Source: Arthrobacter sp. MYb227
GTDB lineage: Bacteria > Actinomycetota > Actinomycetes > Actinomycetales > Micrococcaceae
Reading direction: 5' to 3'
Assembly (NCBI RefSeq): GCF_002975435.1
Contig: NZ_PCPT01000008.1
Span: 99,570 to 163,569 of the forward strand
Length of the DNA: 64,000 bases
A program made the position numbers and the translations under genes. The stretch's first letter is position 1. Every line of letters begins with the position of its first letter. This document shows positions 18,049 through 26,388 of this stretch, piece after piece. Below the pieces are notes generated by a model that was given only the letters and a program-made list of their open reading frames with translations, was not told where the DNA came from and searched no databases.

Positions 18049-18942
18049 TTAGGCGTCGACGCGGCGCAGTCGGCTCAGCGGTGCCAGCTCGCCCGGGAAG
18101 ACGCGCTTGACGCCGTCACCCATGGCCTGCTCGAGGATGCGGATGTCGCGGATCAGTGCCTCGAAGCCCTTGGGCTCCAGCGAGGAGGCCTGGTCCGAGC
18201 CCCACATGGTGCGGTCAAGGGTGATGTGGCGTTCGACGGTGACGGCGCCCAGTGCGACGGCCGCCAGCGAGATCTGCAGGCCGCGCTCGTGCCCCGAGTA
18301 ACCCACGGGCACCTGGTAGCGCTCCTGCAGCGTGGTGATCATGCGCAGGTTGGCTTCTTCGGGAGGCAGTGGGTAGGTGGAGGTAGCGTGCATCAGAACC
18401 AAGTTGTTGGTGCCCAGGGTTTCCACGGCCTTGTCGATCTGCTCGATCGTTGACATGCCGGTGGAGAGGATGATTGGCTTGCCGGTTTCAGATAGTGCCT
18501 TGAGCAATTCGATATCGGTGACCGAGGCCGAGGCGACCTTGTGGGTCACCGCACCCTGATCCTCCATGAACTCGACCGAGGGAACGTCCCATGGGGAGGC
18601 GAAGGCATGCAGGCCCTGGGATGCCGCGTAGCGGATCAGTTCCTTGTACTGGGCTGCATCAAATTCAACGCGGTAGCGGTAGTCCATGTAGGTCATCTCG
18701 CCCCACGGGGTGGAACGGATCTTATCGCGCATGTCCATCGGGGTGGAGATCTCAGGGGTGCGCTTCTGGAACTTCACGGCGTTGGCGCCGGCCTTGGCCG
18801 AGACATCGATCAGCTGCTTGGCGATCTCCATGTCGCCGTTGTGGTTGATGCCGATCTCGCCGATCACGTAGACCTGCTGTCCGGCACCAAGAAGCTGGTT
18901 GCCGATTGCGACGGGTGAAGATTCAAGGGTGGTGATGCTCAT
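18049..18942 (-). CDS. neuB: N-acetylneuraminate synthase family protein, short form
   Basis: NeuB-type enzymes condense phosphoenolpyruvate with an N-acetylated hexose to form a nonulosonic acid. The 297-aa product has the TIM-barrel motifs IGEIGINHNGD, AVKFQKRTPE, STGMSTIEQID and GYSGHERG. It ends after the barrel (ELAPLSRLRRVDA) and lacks the C-terminal SAF (antifreeze-like) domain that in typical NeuB proteins of about 345 aa helps close the active site. The ATG has GAAAGG upstream. Base composition looks richer in GC than the flanking transferase genes. Confidence 0.85.
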   Translation of the reverse strand: MSITTLESSPVAIGNQLLGAGQQVYVIGEIGINHNGDMEIAKQLIDVSAKAGANAVKFQKRTPEISTPMDMRDKIRSTPWGEMTYMDYRYRVEFDAAQYKELIRYAASQGLHAFASPWDVPSVEFMEDQGAVTHKVASASVTDIELLKALSETGKPIILSTGMSTIEQIDKAVETLGTNNLVLMHATSTYPLPPEEANLRMITTLQERYQVPVGYSGHERGLQISLAAVALGAVTVERHITLDRTMWGSDQASSLEPKGFEALIRDIRILEQAMGDGVKRVFPGELAPLSRLRRVDA

Positions 18943-19044
18943 GATTGATGCCTTTCGTGAAACGCCCGGACCGTTGGGTGTGTTTGGTTGAAGGCCGCGG
19001 GGCAGTGGATGAAAACTATTTAGTTAAACTTTGTTCGGGGTCCT

Positions 19045-20259
19045 TTAGCGGACCAACGCCGGTTCCTGCAGCAGGACTGCAGCGCCGGAATCTTGTGGGG
19101 TAGTGCGGGTTTCTAGGATGAGTTCGGCAACTTCGCGAACCGCTCCATGACCGCCACATTTTGTGAGTGTGTGCCGTGCCGCTCGTAGCACCGTGGGGTG
19201 AGCGTCGGCGACAGCAAGTGGCCAGCCGACGACGTTCATTGCGGCAAGATCATTGACGTCGTTTCCCAGGTAGGCGACGCGTGCGGGATTGAGCCCATGC
19301 TCTGCCATCCACTGGGTGAGGATTGCTGCCTTATCCGTGGTTCCTTGCACCGCGTCAATGCCTAGTTTTGCGGCGCGGGCGGAAACTACCGGGTTAGTTT
19401 CACTTGAGAGGATCATCAGATGGATCCCGGCCTTGCGGAGCAGAGAAATCCCCATGCCGTCCCCGCGTGAAACCCTTACCGATTCGATGCCATCCTGGCT
19501 TAGATAGGCGGTGTCCGCGGTGTGGACTCCATCAAAGTCGGTGACTAACGCATCGACGTCAAGAGCTGCTGCGGAGGCAGACTTTGAATCTTGCCACCTA
19601 GCGAAGTCCAGATCAGCCTCGGTATCGATGTCGATCCCATGAGCCTGCGGAACATGCGCCAGAGCCAAGGAGCCGAAGAACCGGTGCTCGGCCTCGATAA
19701 ATCCGGCGGTATCCATGACGTAGAAGGCTCCGGTTTCACGGAAGCGTGGTTCCCGGTCTTGGCGGCGAGGTCGCCGGGTTTCGTCGTGACCTATTGCGTG
19801 GGCGGCACCTGTTTCATCACTGCCCCAATGGAATCCATGATCCGGGACCACCGAGAAGCTGACATCTGCGTCGCGCATCGCGACTGTCGCAATGGCTTGG
19901 TGAAGATCGGCAGGATCAATCAGTGGGGAGGTGCACTGGATGAAAACCGTAATTTGTGGGAGTACGTCCAGAGTGCTCAGGGCATGTAACAGCACCGATT
20001 CGCTACTAGCGGTATCACCGGCAATCGTTGCCGGGCGGTCGATAACTGTTGCACCGTGGGCCAGCGCCTCTGCCTTGATATCCGGGTGATCCGTGCTGAC
20101 CACAACGTCGCTAACTGACGGTGTGGAAAGAGCGGATTCAATGGCCCGGGCCAACAAGGTTTGGCCGCCGATCCTGCGCAGGTTTTTGAGCGGGATGCCC
20201 TTGGAACCACCCCGTGCCGGGATGATGACTAAGGTTTTCGCTTCACTGTTCGTGCTCAC
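19045..20259 (-). CDS. neuA: CMP-nonulosonate cytidylyltransferase fused to KdsC-like phosphatase
   Basis: A 404-aa bifunctional protein. Residues 1 to about 225 are a CMP-sialic acid synthetase (IPARGGSKGIPLKNLRR nucleotide loop, then FIQCTSPL). From about 232 on lies a HAD phosphatase of the KdsC type (VTDFDGVHTAD, SSETNP, GNDVNDLAAM). The same fusion exists in animal CMAS and some bacteria; the second domain may dephosphorylate the 9-phosphate sugar or only support oligomerisation. The GTG start has no good ribosome binding site. It is the first gene of the minus-strand glycan cluster. Confidence 0.88.
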   Translation of the reverse strand: MSTNSEAKTLVIIPARGGSKGIPLKNLRRIGGQTLLARAIESALSTPSVSDVVVSTDHPDIKAEALAHGATVIDRPATIAGDTASSESVLLHALSTLDVLPQITVFIQCTSPLIDPADLHQAIATVAMRDADVSFSVVPDHGFHWGSDETGAAHAIGHDETRRPRRQDREPRFRETGAFYVMDTAGFIEAEHRFFGSLALAHVPQAHGIDIDTEADLDFARWQDSKSASAAALDVDALVTDFDGVHTADTAYLSQDGIESVRVSRGDGMGISLLRKAGIHLMILSSETNPVVSARAAKLGIDAVQGTTDKAAILTQWMAEHGLNPARVAYLGNDVNDLAAMNVVGWPLAVADAHPTVLRAARHTLTKCGGHGAVREVAELILETRTTPQDSGAAVLLQEPALVR

Positions 20260-20357
20260 AACTAAGGACGCTATAGGCGCAAAATGACCTCTAACCCGCC
20301 ATTAGGTTAACGGTAAGAGACCAGTGGGAAACATCCTCAAGTGGAACTACTTCGCGT

Positions 20358-20420
20358 CGGTGCCCGAGAGCAGCCACCATCCCTAGTGGCTCCAGGGGTG
20401 GTGACTGCTCTCGGGCACCG
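20358..20420. terminator. Long hairpin in the divergent neuA/ohrR intergenic region
   Basis: Stem 20358-20383 with 20395-20420, 26 positions with one mismatch and one wobble, 11-nt loop. It is built like a terminator, but no gene ends here: neuA starts to the left and the regulator gene to the right. It may end an unseen small RNA or be left from a rearrangement. Confidence 0.6.
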
Positions 20421-20470
20421 GGTATCTATGATGGAAAGAGCACGTACTCAAAGACGAAGTAGGGAATACA

Positions 20471-20923
20471 GTGAGTGAAAAACCTCTGGTAGATCCATTG
20501 GCGCTAGAGAACCAGGTCTGTTTCGCTCTGTCGTTGGCATCGCGAAGCGTGATTGCCGCATATAAGCCGGTGCTTGAACCATTGGGTTTAACCCATCCGC
20601 AGTATTTGGTCATGCTGACGCTGTGGGAGCACGAACCGCTGTCCATTAAAGAGTTAAGTGTTCTGTTGCATTTAGATCCGGGAACCCTCTCTCCGCTGGT
20701 CAAGCGCATTGAGGCATTGGGCTTTGTGGTGCGGCGGCGGAGTGCCACAGATGAGCGTTTGCTGGAAATTGCGTTGACCCAGAAGGGGCATGATGCGCGG
20801 CAGTTAGCCCTTTCGGTCCCCAAGGAGATGATGCGACGCCTGGATATGGGTGTCGAGGAGCTGGCGAGCCTTCACGCAAGTATGAAGAAAGTTATTGGCG
20901 CGGCTCTGCACATTCAAGACTAA
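20471..20923 (+). CDS. MarR-family regulator, OhrR-like
   Basis: A 150-aa winged-helix repressor. The N-terminal NQVCFALSLASR places a cysteine at residue 17, the position of the peroxide-sensing cysteine in OhrR proteins, and the wing segment LVKRIEALGFVVRRRSATDER is typical. OhrR represses the organic hydroperoxide resistance gene ohr, but no ohr gene is next to it. The GTG start has TAGGGA upstream. A TACAATT half-site (20982-20988) ahead of the next gene resembles half of an OhrR operator. Confidence 0.78.
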   Translation: MSEKPLVDPLALENQVCFALSLASRSVIAAYKPVLEPLGLTHPQYLVMLTLWEHEPLSIKELSVLLHLDPGTLSPLVKRIEALGFVVRRRSATDERLLEIALTQKGHDARQLALSVPKEMMRRLDMGVEELASLHASMKKVIGAALHIQD

Positions 20924-21061
20924 GTGGATTTTTCGAAATACGTGAGCCGCAAGAAATTAGTTAGTGCACCAATCGTTGGGCTACAATTCAAGTAATATTC
21001 CCGGTGATTCCGGGCTTTAACCGTCGGATTGTCACCTACCTAGAAGGAAGCGTCACAGCTC

Positions 21062-21295
21062 ATGAGCGACAAACGTTTACCGATTATCGAAGACATCACG
21101 GGGCTTAGCCGTGGTTACCGTTTCCGCTGGCGACTGCAATTTTTGGGCTTCTCTATTTTTGGCCCCGCAGATCAGCGCCCCAGCCGTGATCCACGTGAAC
21201 GATTGAAGGTTGATCGGGCTCGACGAGTCTTACGTGCCCACGAACTTGCTGGTACGCAGGCTCCCGACGACGTCATCTTTGTTGCCAACCGATAA
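21062..21295 (+). CDS. Small conserved-type hypothetical protein (77 aa)
   Basis: A 77-codon frame with AAGGAAG about 11 nt before the ATG and a perfect terminator after it, so it is very probably a gene. The product is basic, mixed Arg/Asp-rich, with a short aromatic hydrophobic stretch (LQFLGFSIFGP) too polar at its edges to be a clear membrane helix. No family is recognised. It lies 138 bp after the OhrR-like gene and might be controlled by it, judging from the TACAATT half-site between them. Confidence 0.7.
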   Translation: MSDKRLPIIEDITGLSRGYRFRWRLQFLGFSIFGPADQRPSRDPRERLKVDRARRVLRAHELAGTQAPDDVIFVANR

Positions 21296-21321
21296 TACGC
21301 AGGAGCAACACAACCTCGATA

Positions 21322-21357
21322 ACTGGGGCCGGGCAGATTTTTCCGCCCGGCCCCAGT
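21322..21357 (+). terminator. Terminator after the 77-aa gene
   Basis: Perfect 13-bp GC-rich stem (21322-21334 with 21345-21357, loop AGATTTTTCC) starting 27 bp after the stop codon. A run of T follows after about 16 nt. Confidence 0.85.
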
Positions 21358-21757
21358 GGCCTTAACCATCATTTTTCTCGCCTTAGAATCTGCCGATCAA
21401 GCTGGATACTGGGCTGCGCAAGACCCAAAACCTGCCATTTTGAGGAATTTATGTGTCAACACTCAAGGTTTTCCCAGTAAGTGCGCACAGCTGAGGGTCC
21501 GCTGATGGGGGACTAACGGTCAAAAAGCGTGTTAACCAGCGGTAAATCTCAAAGAGTGATCTAGTTCCCCGTGGGGTTGCTCACTGGTCATTTCCGCGTG
21601 TTATCGGCTGTATTTGCAGGTCAGCTAACAAAAATGCGCACCTTATACCCGATTATTGGTGCCAAATCGTGCACAACGGTAACTTTCGTTTAGGTTTCTT
21701 CAGGTTTCCTCGCCTATGATTACTCACGATTCCAGCATCAACAGCAAAGGTATGGCC
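21358..21757. other. Intergenic stretch, nothing recognised
   Basis: About 400 bp between the terminator of the 77-aa gene and the DUF4193 gene. I see no frame with a ribosome binding site, no tRNA and no known riboswitch core. The promoter of the DUF4193 gene must lie here. Confidence 0.5.
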
Positions 21758-22057
21758 ATGGCCCAGGACTATGACGAAGTACGACCAGACGTAGCCGAGG
21801 CGTCCGAGAAGACCCTTCAGCAGGTCCAGAGCATGGATGCCCCGACCGCAAAGAGTGTCCAGTCTGACCTTGAAGAGGTCGACCACTCAGAAGGTCAGGA
21901 ACTGCCCGGCGCAATCGTTCTTGACGAACTCGTTGTTGAGGTTATTCCGGAAGCGGAAGACGAATTCACCTGTGGCTCATGCTTCTTGGTACGTCACCGC
22001 AGCCAGGTAGCTCTCGAAAAGAATGGCATGAAGTTCTGCCGCGAGTGCGAAGGCTAA
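21758..22057 (+). CDS. DUF4193 protein, small zinc-ribbon type
   Basis: A 99-aa acidic actinobacterial protein. The C-terminus carries CGSC and CREC pairs (FTCGSCFLV, MKFCRECEG) forming a zinc-ribbon, while the first 70 residues are rich in Asp/Glu. This layout is that of DUF4193, conserved across actinobacteria and of unknown function. The internal ATG at 21758 is chosen because AAAGG lies 7 nt upstream. The gene ends at the hairpin 22120-22165. Confidence 0.85.
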   Translation: MAQDYDEVRPDVAEASEKTLQQVQSMDAPTAKSVQSDLEEVDHSEGQELPGAIVLDELVVEVIPEAEDEFTCGSCFLVRHRSQVALEKNGMKFCRECEG

Positions 22058-22119
22058 ATTTTCGCAAAGTCTTTATCATCATGAGCGTCGCGCAAGCGGT
22101 TGCCTCACGGTGAGTTGTA

Positions 22120-22165
22120 ACTGTGGGTCGGACCGCCGGGGGAACTCGAAGGTCCGACCCACAGT
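22120..22165. terminator. Bidirectional terminator
   Basis: Perfect 15-bp stem (22120-22134 with 22151-22165, 16-nt loop) between the convergent DUF4193 gene and the transglutaminase-like gene. CATTTC follows on the plus strand. Confidence 0.8.
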
Positions 22166-22169
22166 CATT

Positions 22170-22739
22170 TCACGGGGTGTTCAGTACCGAAGGTAACCGC
22201 ATCGCTAATGCATTGTTCCCCGTACCAAATGCAATAACCACCTCGGGAACAGGGTGCGCAAAGACCATCGGATAATCGACTTCCCCTAGTTCAGGGTTTG
22301 GCCGATAGACCAGCGACTCTTCCTCGAGCTCAAAAGAAGAGCTGACCCGCTCATTGTTTCCACGCGGATCCAATCGGCGCCACTGCCCATTAACATGCAC
22401 GGCTACGAGCCCATGAATTACGTGCCCACGCTCGGTGGCAAGGCGTTGGTAGCAAAACCCCGTGGGAATACCTTCGCTACGCAGGAGGGCAGCGAGCAAA
22501 TGTGATTTTGCGTAGCAAAGGCCGACTCCCGCAACTAAGACTTCGGTAGCAGTGAAGGTAACTCGAGGATCTGCAACATCAAATGAGTGATTAATACGGT
22601 CGCGAACCCACTCGAACGCAGCTTTCAAAAAAGCAAGATCCTCGGGGTTGTTGGTTCGAAGCTGGCGTGCAAGACCAACGATCTCGGATGCGGAGGCCTG
22701 CACTATCGAATCACTCACCAAGTACGGTTCTAAATTCAT
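22170..22739 (-). CDS. Transglutaminase-like cysteine protease-fold protein
   Basis: A 189-aa cytoplasmic protein of the transglutaminase-like superfamily. The catalytic triad is visible: Cys in GVGLCYAKSHLLAALLR, His in HVIHGLVAVHV and Asp in RRLDPRGN. Such stand-alone proteins act as proteases or peptide N-acyltransferases; the substrate is unknown. The frame is open to 22967, but that would overlap the divergent gene, so a start near the ATG at 22739 is preferred; an ATG eight codons earlier is possible. Confidence 0.7.
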   Translation of the reverse strand: MNLEPYLVSDSIVQASASEIVGLARQLRTNNPEDLAFLKAAFEWVRDRINHSFDVADPRVTFTATEVLVAGVGLCYAKSHLLAALLRSEGIPTGFCYQRLATERGHVIHGLVAVHVNGQWRRLDPRGNNERVSSSFELEEESLVYRPNPELGEVDYPMVFAHPVPEVVIAFGTGNNALAMRLPSVLNTP

Positions 22740-22930
22740 CGCTATCGGGGAGCTCCACGTCATGACACCATTCTTCTGACAGCGCGGTGAGCAACCAACT
22801 TTTCCCAGCTGCATGACTTTGAACCCAGAAACCCCTAGCTTCAAAAACTCATCAGTGCTCACCCCTATGGTCTGCAGCTTCAGGGTGGCAGACTTGCTCG
22901 GGTAGAGAACTAGTCGTCTGCCAGGAGCAC

Positions 22931-23629
22931 ATGATGCAAGCAAAAGATGCCCTAGAACCCGCAGCACTCATGGAGAAGCTGACTCAGCTCCCGGATTGGA
23001 GATACGGGCGGGGTTCACTGCGCACGGTGCTGAAATGCGAAACCTCCGAAGCCGCACTGTCCCTGTTCGCAGCCATTGGCGAGTTAGCGCAGCAGGCAAA
23101 CCACCACCCGGATGTTGATTGGCGCTATAACACCTTGTTCGTGACGCTTACATCCCATGATGTGGGTTCTCGAGTCACCGGCCGCGACACTTCGCTAGCT
23201 CAGGAGATCTCCGCACACTCCGTGAAACATGGGGCCAAAGCTCATCCAGATTTGATTCGCACGGTAGAAATAGCAATCGATACCGATGCACCCCAAGAAA
23301 TCTCCAGCATGTGGAAAACCGCATTGGGATACCGTGAATTGGCCGATGGCTCACTTGTCGACCCGTCAGGCCGTGGCCCAGCAATTTGGTTTCAAGAAAC
23401 TGAAACGCCAAACCCCAATAGGCTCCACCTCGATATAACTATTCCTTTTGATCAGAGTGCAAAGACCCTTGAAGCGTTGGGGCAGTCGGGTGCAATTCTT
23501 GATTCGCACAGCGCACCACAATTTGTCGTTGCCACGGATCATCAGGGAAACCGGTTATGTATTTGCACCGAGCAGGAAGAGAAACGGCGTAGTGAGTTAG
23601 TCGAGGGCTCCAATTTCTTGCTTGAGTAG
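22931..23629 (+). CDS. Pterin-4a-carbinolamine dehydratase fused to a VOC domain
   Basis: A 232-aa two-domain protein. The first 100 residues match 4a-hydroxytetrahydrobiopterin dehydratase (HHPDVDWRYNTLFVTLTSHD, with the paired His and the HPD motif). Residues from about 110 form a glyoxalase/VOC-like domain (VEIAIDT, WFQETETP, HLDITIP). Actinobacteria often carry this fusion; the second domain may bind metal and a small substrate. AGGAG lies 3 nt before the first ATG and 6 nt before the next, so the start may be 22934. Confidence 0.8.
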   Translation: MMQAKDALEPAALMEKLTQLPDWRYGRGSLRTVLKCETSEAALSLFAAIGELAQQANHHPDVDWRYNTLFVTLTSHDVGSRVTGRDTSLAQEISAHSVKHGAKAHPDLIRTVEIAIDTDAPQEISSMWKTALGYRELADGSLVDPSGRGPAIWFQETETPNPNRLHLDITIPFDQSAKTLEALGQSGAILDSHSAPQFVVATDHQGNRLCICTEQEEKRRSELVEGSNFLLE

Positions 23630-23875
23630 TGATATTTGTTCTTCAACATTCCGTCGTTCGGAAACTGTGAATCGACGGACCTGCATATCAAGAACTACGC
23701 GTGCTCGCATGTCACCAACTCCAAGAAGTTCCTTGAGCGCTGCTAGAGCTTCTACGTGACTTTCGGTGTTTTCAATTGCTTGGAAAACTTCTTCATGTCT
23801 ATCAATTGCCTGAATGATGACTTCCAATATCATGAGCGTCTCACGCTGATTTTGTAGTTCTTCTTCTGGTGTCAT
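23597..23875 (-). CDS. Stand-alone GyrA coiled-coil/C-gate-like miniprotein
   Basis: A 92-aa protein resembling only the part of gyrase subunit A that forms the long coiled coil and the C-gate dimer contact. LKELLGVGDMRARVVLDMQV and RRFTVSERRN parallel the GyrA pattern LSEIQAxAILDMRLxRLTGLER, and ILEVIIQAIDRHEEVFQAI parallels the preceding helix. No catalytic tyrosine, winged helix or beta-propeller is present. It overlaps the end of the convergent pterin dehydratase gene by 33 bp. It could bind GyrA or ParC, or dimerise on its own; both are inference. Confidence 0.6.
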   Translation of the reverse strand: MTPEEELQNQRETLMILEVIIQAIDRHEEVFQAIENTESHVEALAALKELLGVGDMRARVVLDMQVRRFTVSERRNVEEQISLLKQEIGALD

Positions 23876-24082
23876 GGGCTCATCCTGCCACAGCTCCAGG
23901 ACAAGCTGAATGGAACTACTTCAGCGTGGCTCCGGCCGCGTCTTACTCACGCAAATACGGAAAGTCGCTTAGAATCACCATGTTGGAATCCGACGCTACC
24001 GAAGTTTTCGGTAACAGGCCCGGCGTTCCTCCAAACGCTCGAAATCTTCATGCTTTAACTCCACACACCACCAGGAACCATC

Positions 24083-24502
24083 TTGCAACGAACCATGTTC
24101 AAGTCGACGATCCACCGCGCGACGATCACTTCCACTAATTCCAAGGGAATGGAATCGGTGATGATCGACGAGGATCTCTTGAGCCTGGCAGATATTCTCC
24201 CCGGCGAGCTGGTCCTCGTGGTCAATACCGCTACCGGCGCTCGGGTACGTTCTCATGCGCTTGCAGCAAAGGCAGGCTCCGGAACGCTGAAGGTCAACGG
24301 AACCGCTACTCGGCTACTCTCGGTAGGAGACATCATCAGCGTCTTCACCCACGCCAGCATGGATGACGCGGAAGCCAAGAACTTTGAACCGGTGATGGTG
24401 CACGTCAGCAATAAGAACAAGGCAGTGCGCCCGGGGGTGGAACCGGTTGATGATGCTACCGACGGCCTCTACACACCTCCCTTCGCAATATTTACCGAAT
24501 AG
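24083..24502 (+). CDS. Aspartate 1-decarboxylase homologue with altered active site
   Basis: PanD makes beta-alanine for pantothenate after self-cleavage between Gly24 and Ser25, Ser25 becoming the pyruvoyl group. This 139-aa homologue keeps the N-terminal frame (MQRTMFKSTIHRAT), His11, Ser25, Arg54 and the VNGTAT and HASMDDAEA motifs. It differs at key places: Lys9 is Thr, Tyr22 is Gly, Gly24 is Glu, Thr57 is Ser and Tyr58 is His. Processing and catalysis are therefore doubtful. The TTG start with AGGAA 6 nt upstream gives the canonical N-terminus. No panB or panC is nearby. Confidence 0.75.
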   Translation: MQRTMFKSTIHRATITSTNSKGMESVMIDEDLLSLADILPGELVLVVNTATGARVRSHALAAKAGSGTLKVNGTATRLLSVGDIISVFTHASMDDAEAKNFEPVMVHVSNKNKAVRPGVEPVDDATDGLYTPPFAIFTE

Positions 24503-24660
24503 CGAGTCATACATGCCCTTAAACGGCTTGGACGACTTTTTGCTCGTGCCTTCGGTGCACGCCATGGCTACCCACGCACCCTTTAAGATGATCGTTTGTA
24601 GCTACTGATTCCTAGCTGTTAGTTCGTCAGTATCGGGTACTTCCCGGCATGATAGTGACC

Positions 24661-26349
24661 ATGGACAACACCGCACCACAGCCTTGGGTTAAGAACTACC
24701 AGCCGGGGGTCCCGGCAGAGATTGAACTACCCACCGAATCCCTCAGCAAGATGTTTGAACGTTCCGTTGCTGAGGCAGGGGAACTCCCGGCAACAGAATT
24801 TTTTGGGCGTCGTGTCAGTTACCGCGAGCTCGGTGACCAGGTGGCTCGTGCCGCCGAAGGATTGCGCAAACTTGGCGTGCGTGCCGGAGATCGTGTGGCA
24901 CTGATCCTGCCCAACTGCCCGCAACATGTTGTTGCCTTCTATGCGGTGTTGCGTTTGGGCGCCGTGGTTGTTGAACACAACCCGCTCTACACCTCGCGGG
25001 AACTTCGTCATCAGTTCGAGGATCATCAGGCACGCGTTGTCATAGCCTGGGACAAGGCGGTTGCTGCGGTACGTGAGTTCCCGCAGGACGTTCAGCTGGA
25101 TCAGGTGATCTCGGTGAATCTTCTCGAAGCATTCCCGACCATCAAACGTATTGCCTTGAATTTACCGGTGAAGAAGCTTCGCGAGACCAAGGCTTCACTT
25201 AGTGCAGCCGCACCCGGAACTATCCCCTTCCGCGACTTGTTGAAATCCGCCCGCTTGGATCCAAACCACCCGCTCCCGAGCGTGGGCGACCTTGCGGTAA
25301 TTCAGTACACCTCGGGCACCACCGGGGCACCCAAGGGTGCAATGCTCACGCACTACAACCTGTATTCGAACGCGCTGCAGGGGGAAGCATGGATGGAAGG
25401 AGCTAAGGAGCGCGAAGAAATTCTTTACGCGATTCTTCCCATGTTCCATGCCTTTGGCATGACGCTGTACCTGACCTTTGGAATCAAGAAGCAGGGATTA
25501 CTGGTACTCTTCCCGAAATTTGATCCTGAGCTGATCTTAGAAGCAATGAAAAAGTCTCCGGCCACCGTGTATTGCGCGGTTCCGCCAATTTACGAGCGAA
25601 CAGCCATGGCAGCGAAGGAAGCCGGGGTTTCCCTGCGCTCGGCCAAGTACTGTATTTCTGGTGCCATGAATCTTCCGGATCACGTGGTTGAGTTGTGGGA
25701 ATCGGTTTCCGGTGGTCTTCTCGTTGAAGGCTATGGAATGACCGAGTCCTCACCCGTGGCACTTGGAAACCCTTTCCACCTCACACGTCGCAACGGCACC
25801 ATTGGAGTTCCGTTTCCTTCAACACTGATGAAGGTCGTAGAGCTGGATGATCCAAGTGTCGAGGTTGACCAGGGGGAGCCGGGTGAATTATTGCTCAAGG
25901 GTCCCCAGGTGTTTTCCGGCTATTGGAATAATCCCGAAGAAACCGCCAAGACACTTACTCACGATGGATGGTTGCGTACTGGCGATGTAGTCACCGTCGA
26001 TACCGATGGTTTTACAACTATCGTTGACCGGGCCAAGGAATTGATCATCACCGGTGGTTTCAATGTGGCTCCAACAGAAGTTGAAACTGTGCTGCGCGGA
26101 CACCCAGATGTGCGTGATGCAGCAGTGTTCGGTAAGAGCCTTGAACGTGGCGGCGAAATGGTAGTTGCCGCTGTTGAACTTGAGCCCGGTGTTGAGCTTG
26201 ACGAGGCAGCCCTGCGGGAGCATTGCCGTGCGCAGTTGGCCGGTTATAAGGTGCCTAAACGCATCGTTGCGGTCCAGGACTTGCCTCGATCGCTACTTGG
26301 AAAGATTCTGCGCAAACAGATCCGTGAAGAGGTAACGCCCAAGCTGTAA
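24661..26349 (+). CDS. Long-chain fatty-acid-CoA ligase (FadD-type)
   Basis: ATP-dependent activation of fatty acids to acyl-CoA by the ANL superfamily. The 562-aa protein shows the AMP-binding loop YTSGTTGAPKG, GYGMTESSPV, the hinge region GWLRTGDVV, KELIITGGFNVAPTEVE and the C-terminal catalytic lysine in SLLGKILRK. Chain-length preference is not evident. Several starts are possible (24649 ATG, 24655 GTG, 24661 ATG); 24661 is preferred because CATGAT lies 7 nt upstream, fitting a leaderless start. A strong terminator follows. Confidence 0.88.
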   Translation: MDNTAPQPWVKNYQPGVPAEIELPTESLSKMFERSVAEAGELPATEFFGRRVSYRELGDQVARAAEGLRKLGVRAGDRVALILPNCPQHVVAFYAVLRLGAVVVEHNPLYTSRELRHQFEDHQARVVIAWDKAVAAVREFPQDVQLDQVISVNLLEAFPTIKRIALNLPVKKLRETKASLSAAAPGTIPFRDLLKSARLDPNHPLPSVGDLAVIQYTSGTTGAPKGAMLTHYNLYSNALQGEAWMEGAKEREEILYAILPMFHAFGMTLYLTFGIKKQGLLVLFPKFDPELILEAMKKSPATVYCAVPPIYERTAMAAKEAGVSLRSAKYCISGAMNLPDHVVELWESVSGGLLVEGYGMTESSPVALGNPFHLTRRNGTIGVPFPSTLMKVVELDDPSVEVDQGEPGELLLKGPQVFSGYWNNPEETAKTLTHDGWLRTGDVVTVDTDGFTTIVDRAKELIITGGFNVAPTEVETVLRGHPDVRDAAVFGKSLERGGEMVVAAVELEPGVELDEAALREHCRAQLAGYKVPKRIVAVQDLPRSLLGKILRKQIREEVTPKL

Positions 26350-26388
26350 ATCGGGATCTCGTTTTGGGTACTTGAATTTTCGTTTTTC

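Noticed and set aside
23869..24138. 89-codon plus-strand frame upstream of the PanD-like gene
   Set aside because: No ribosome binding site, no family, and it overlaps the aberrant panD start; considered chance.
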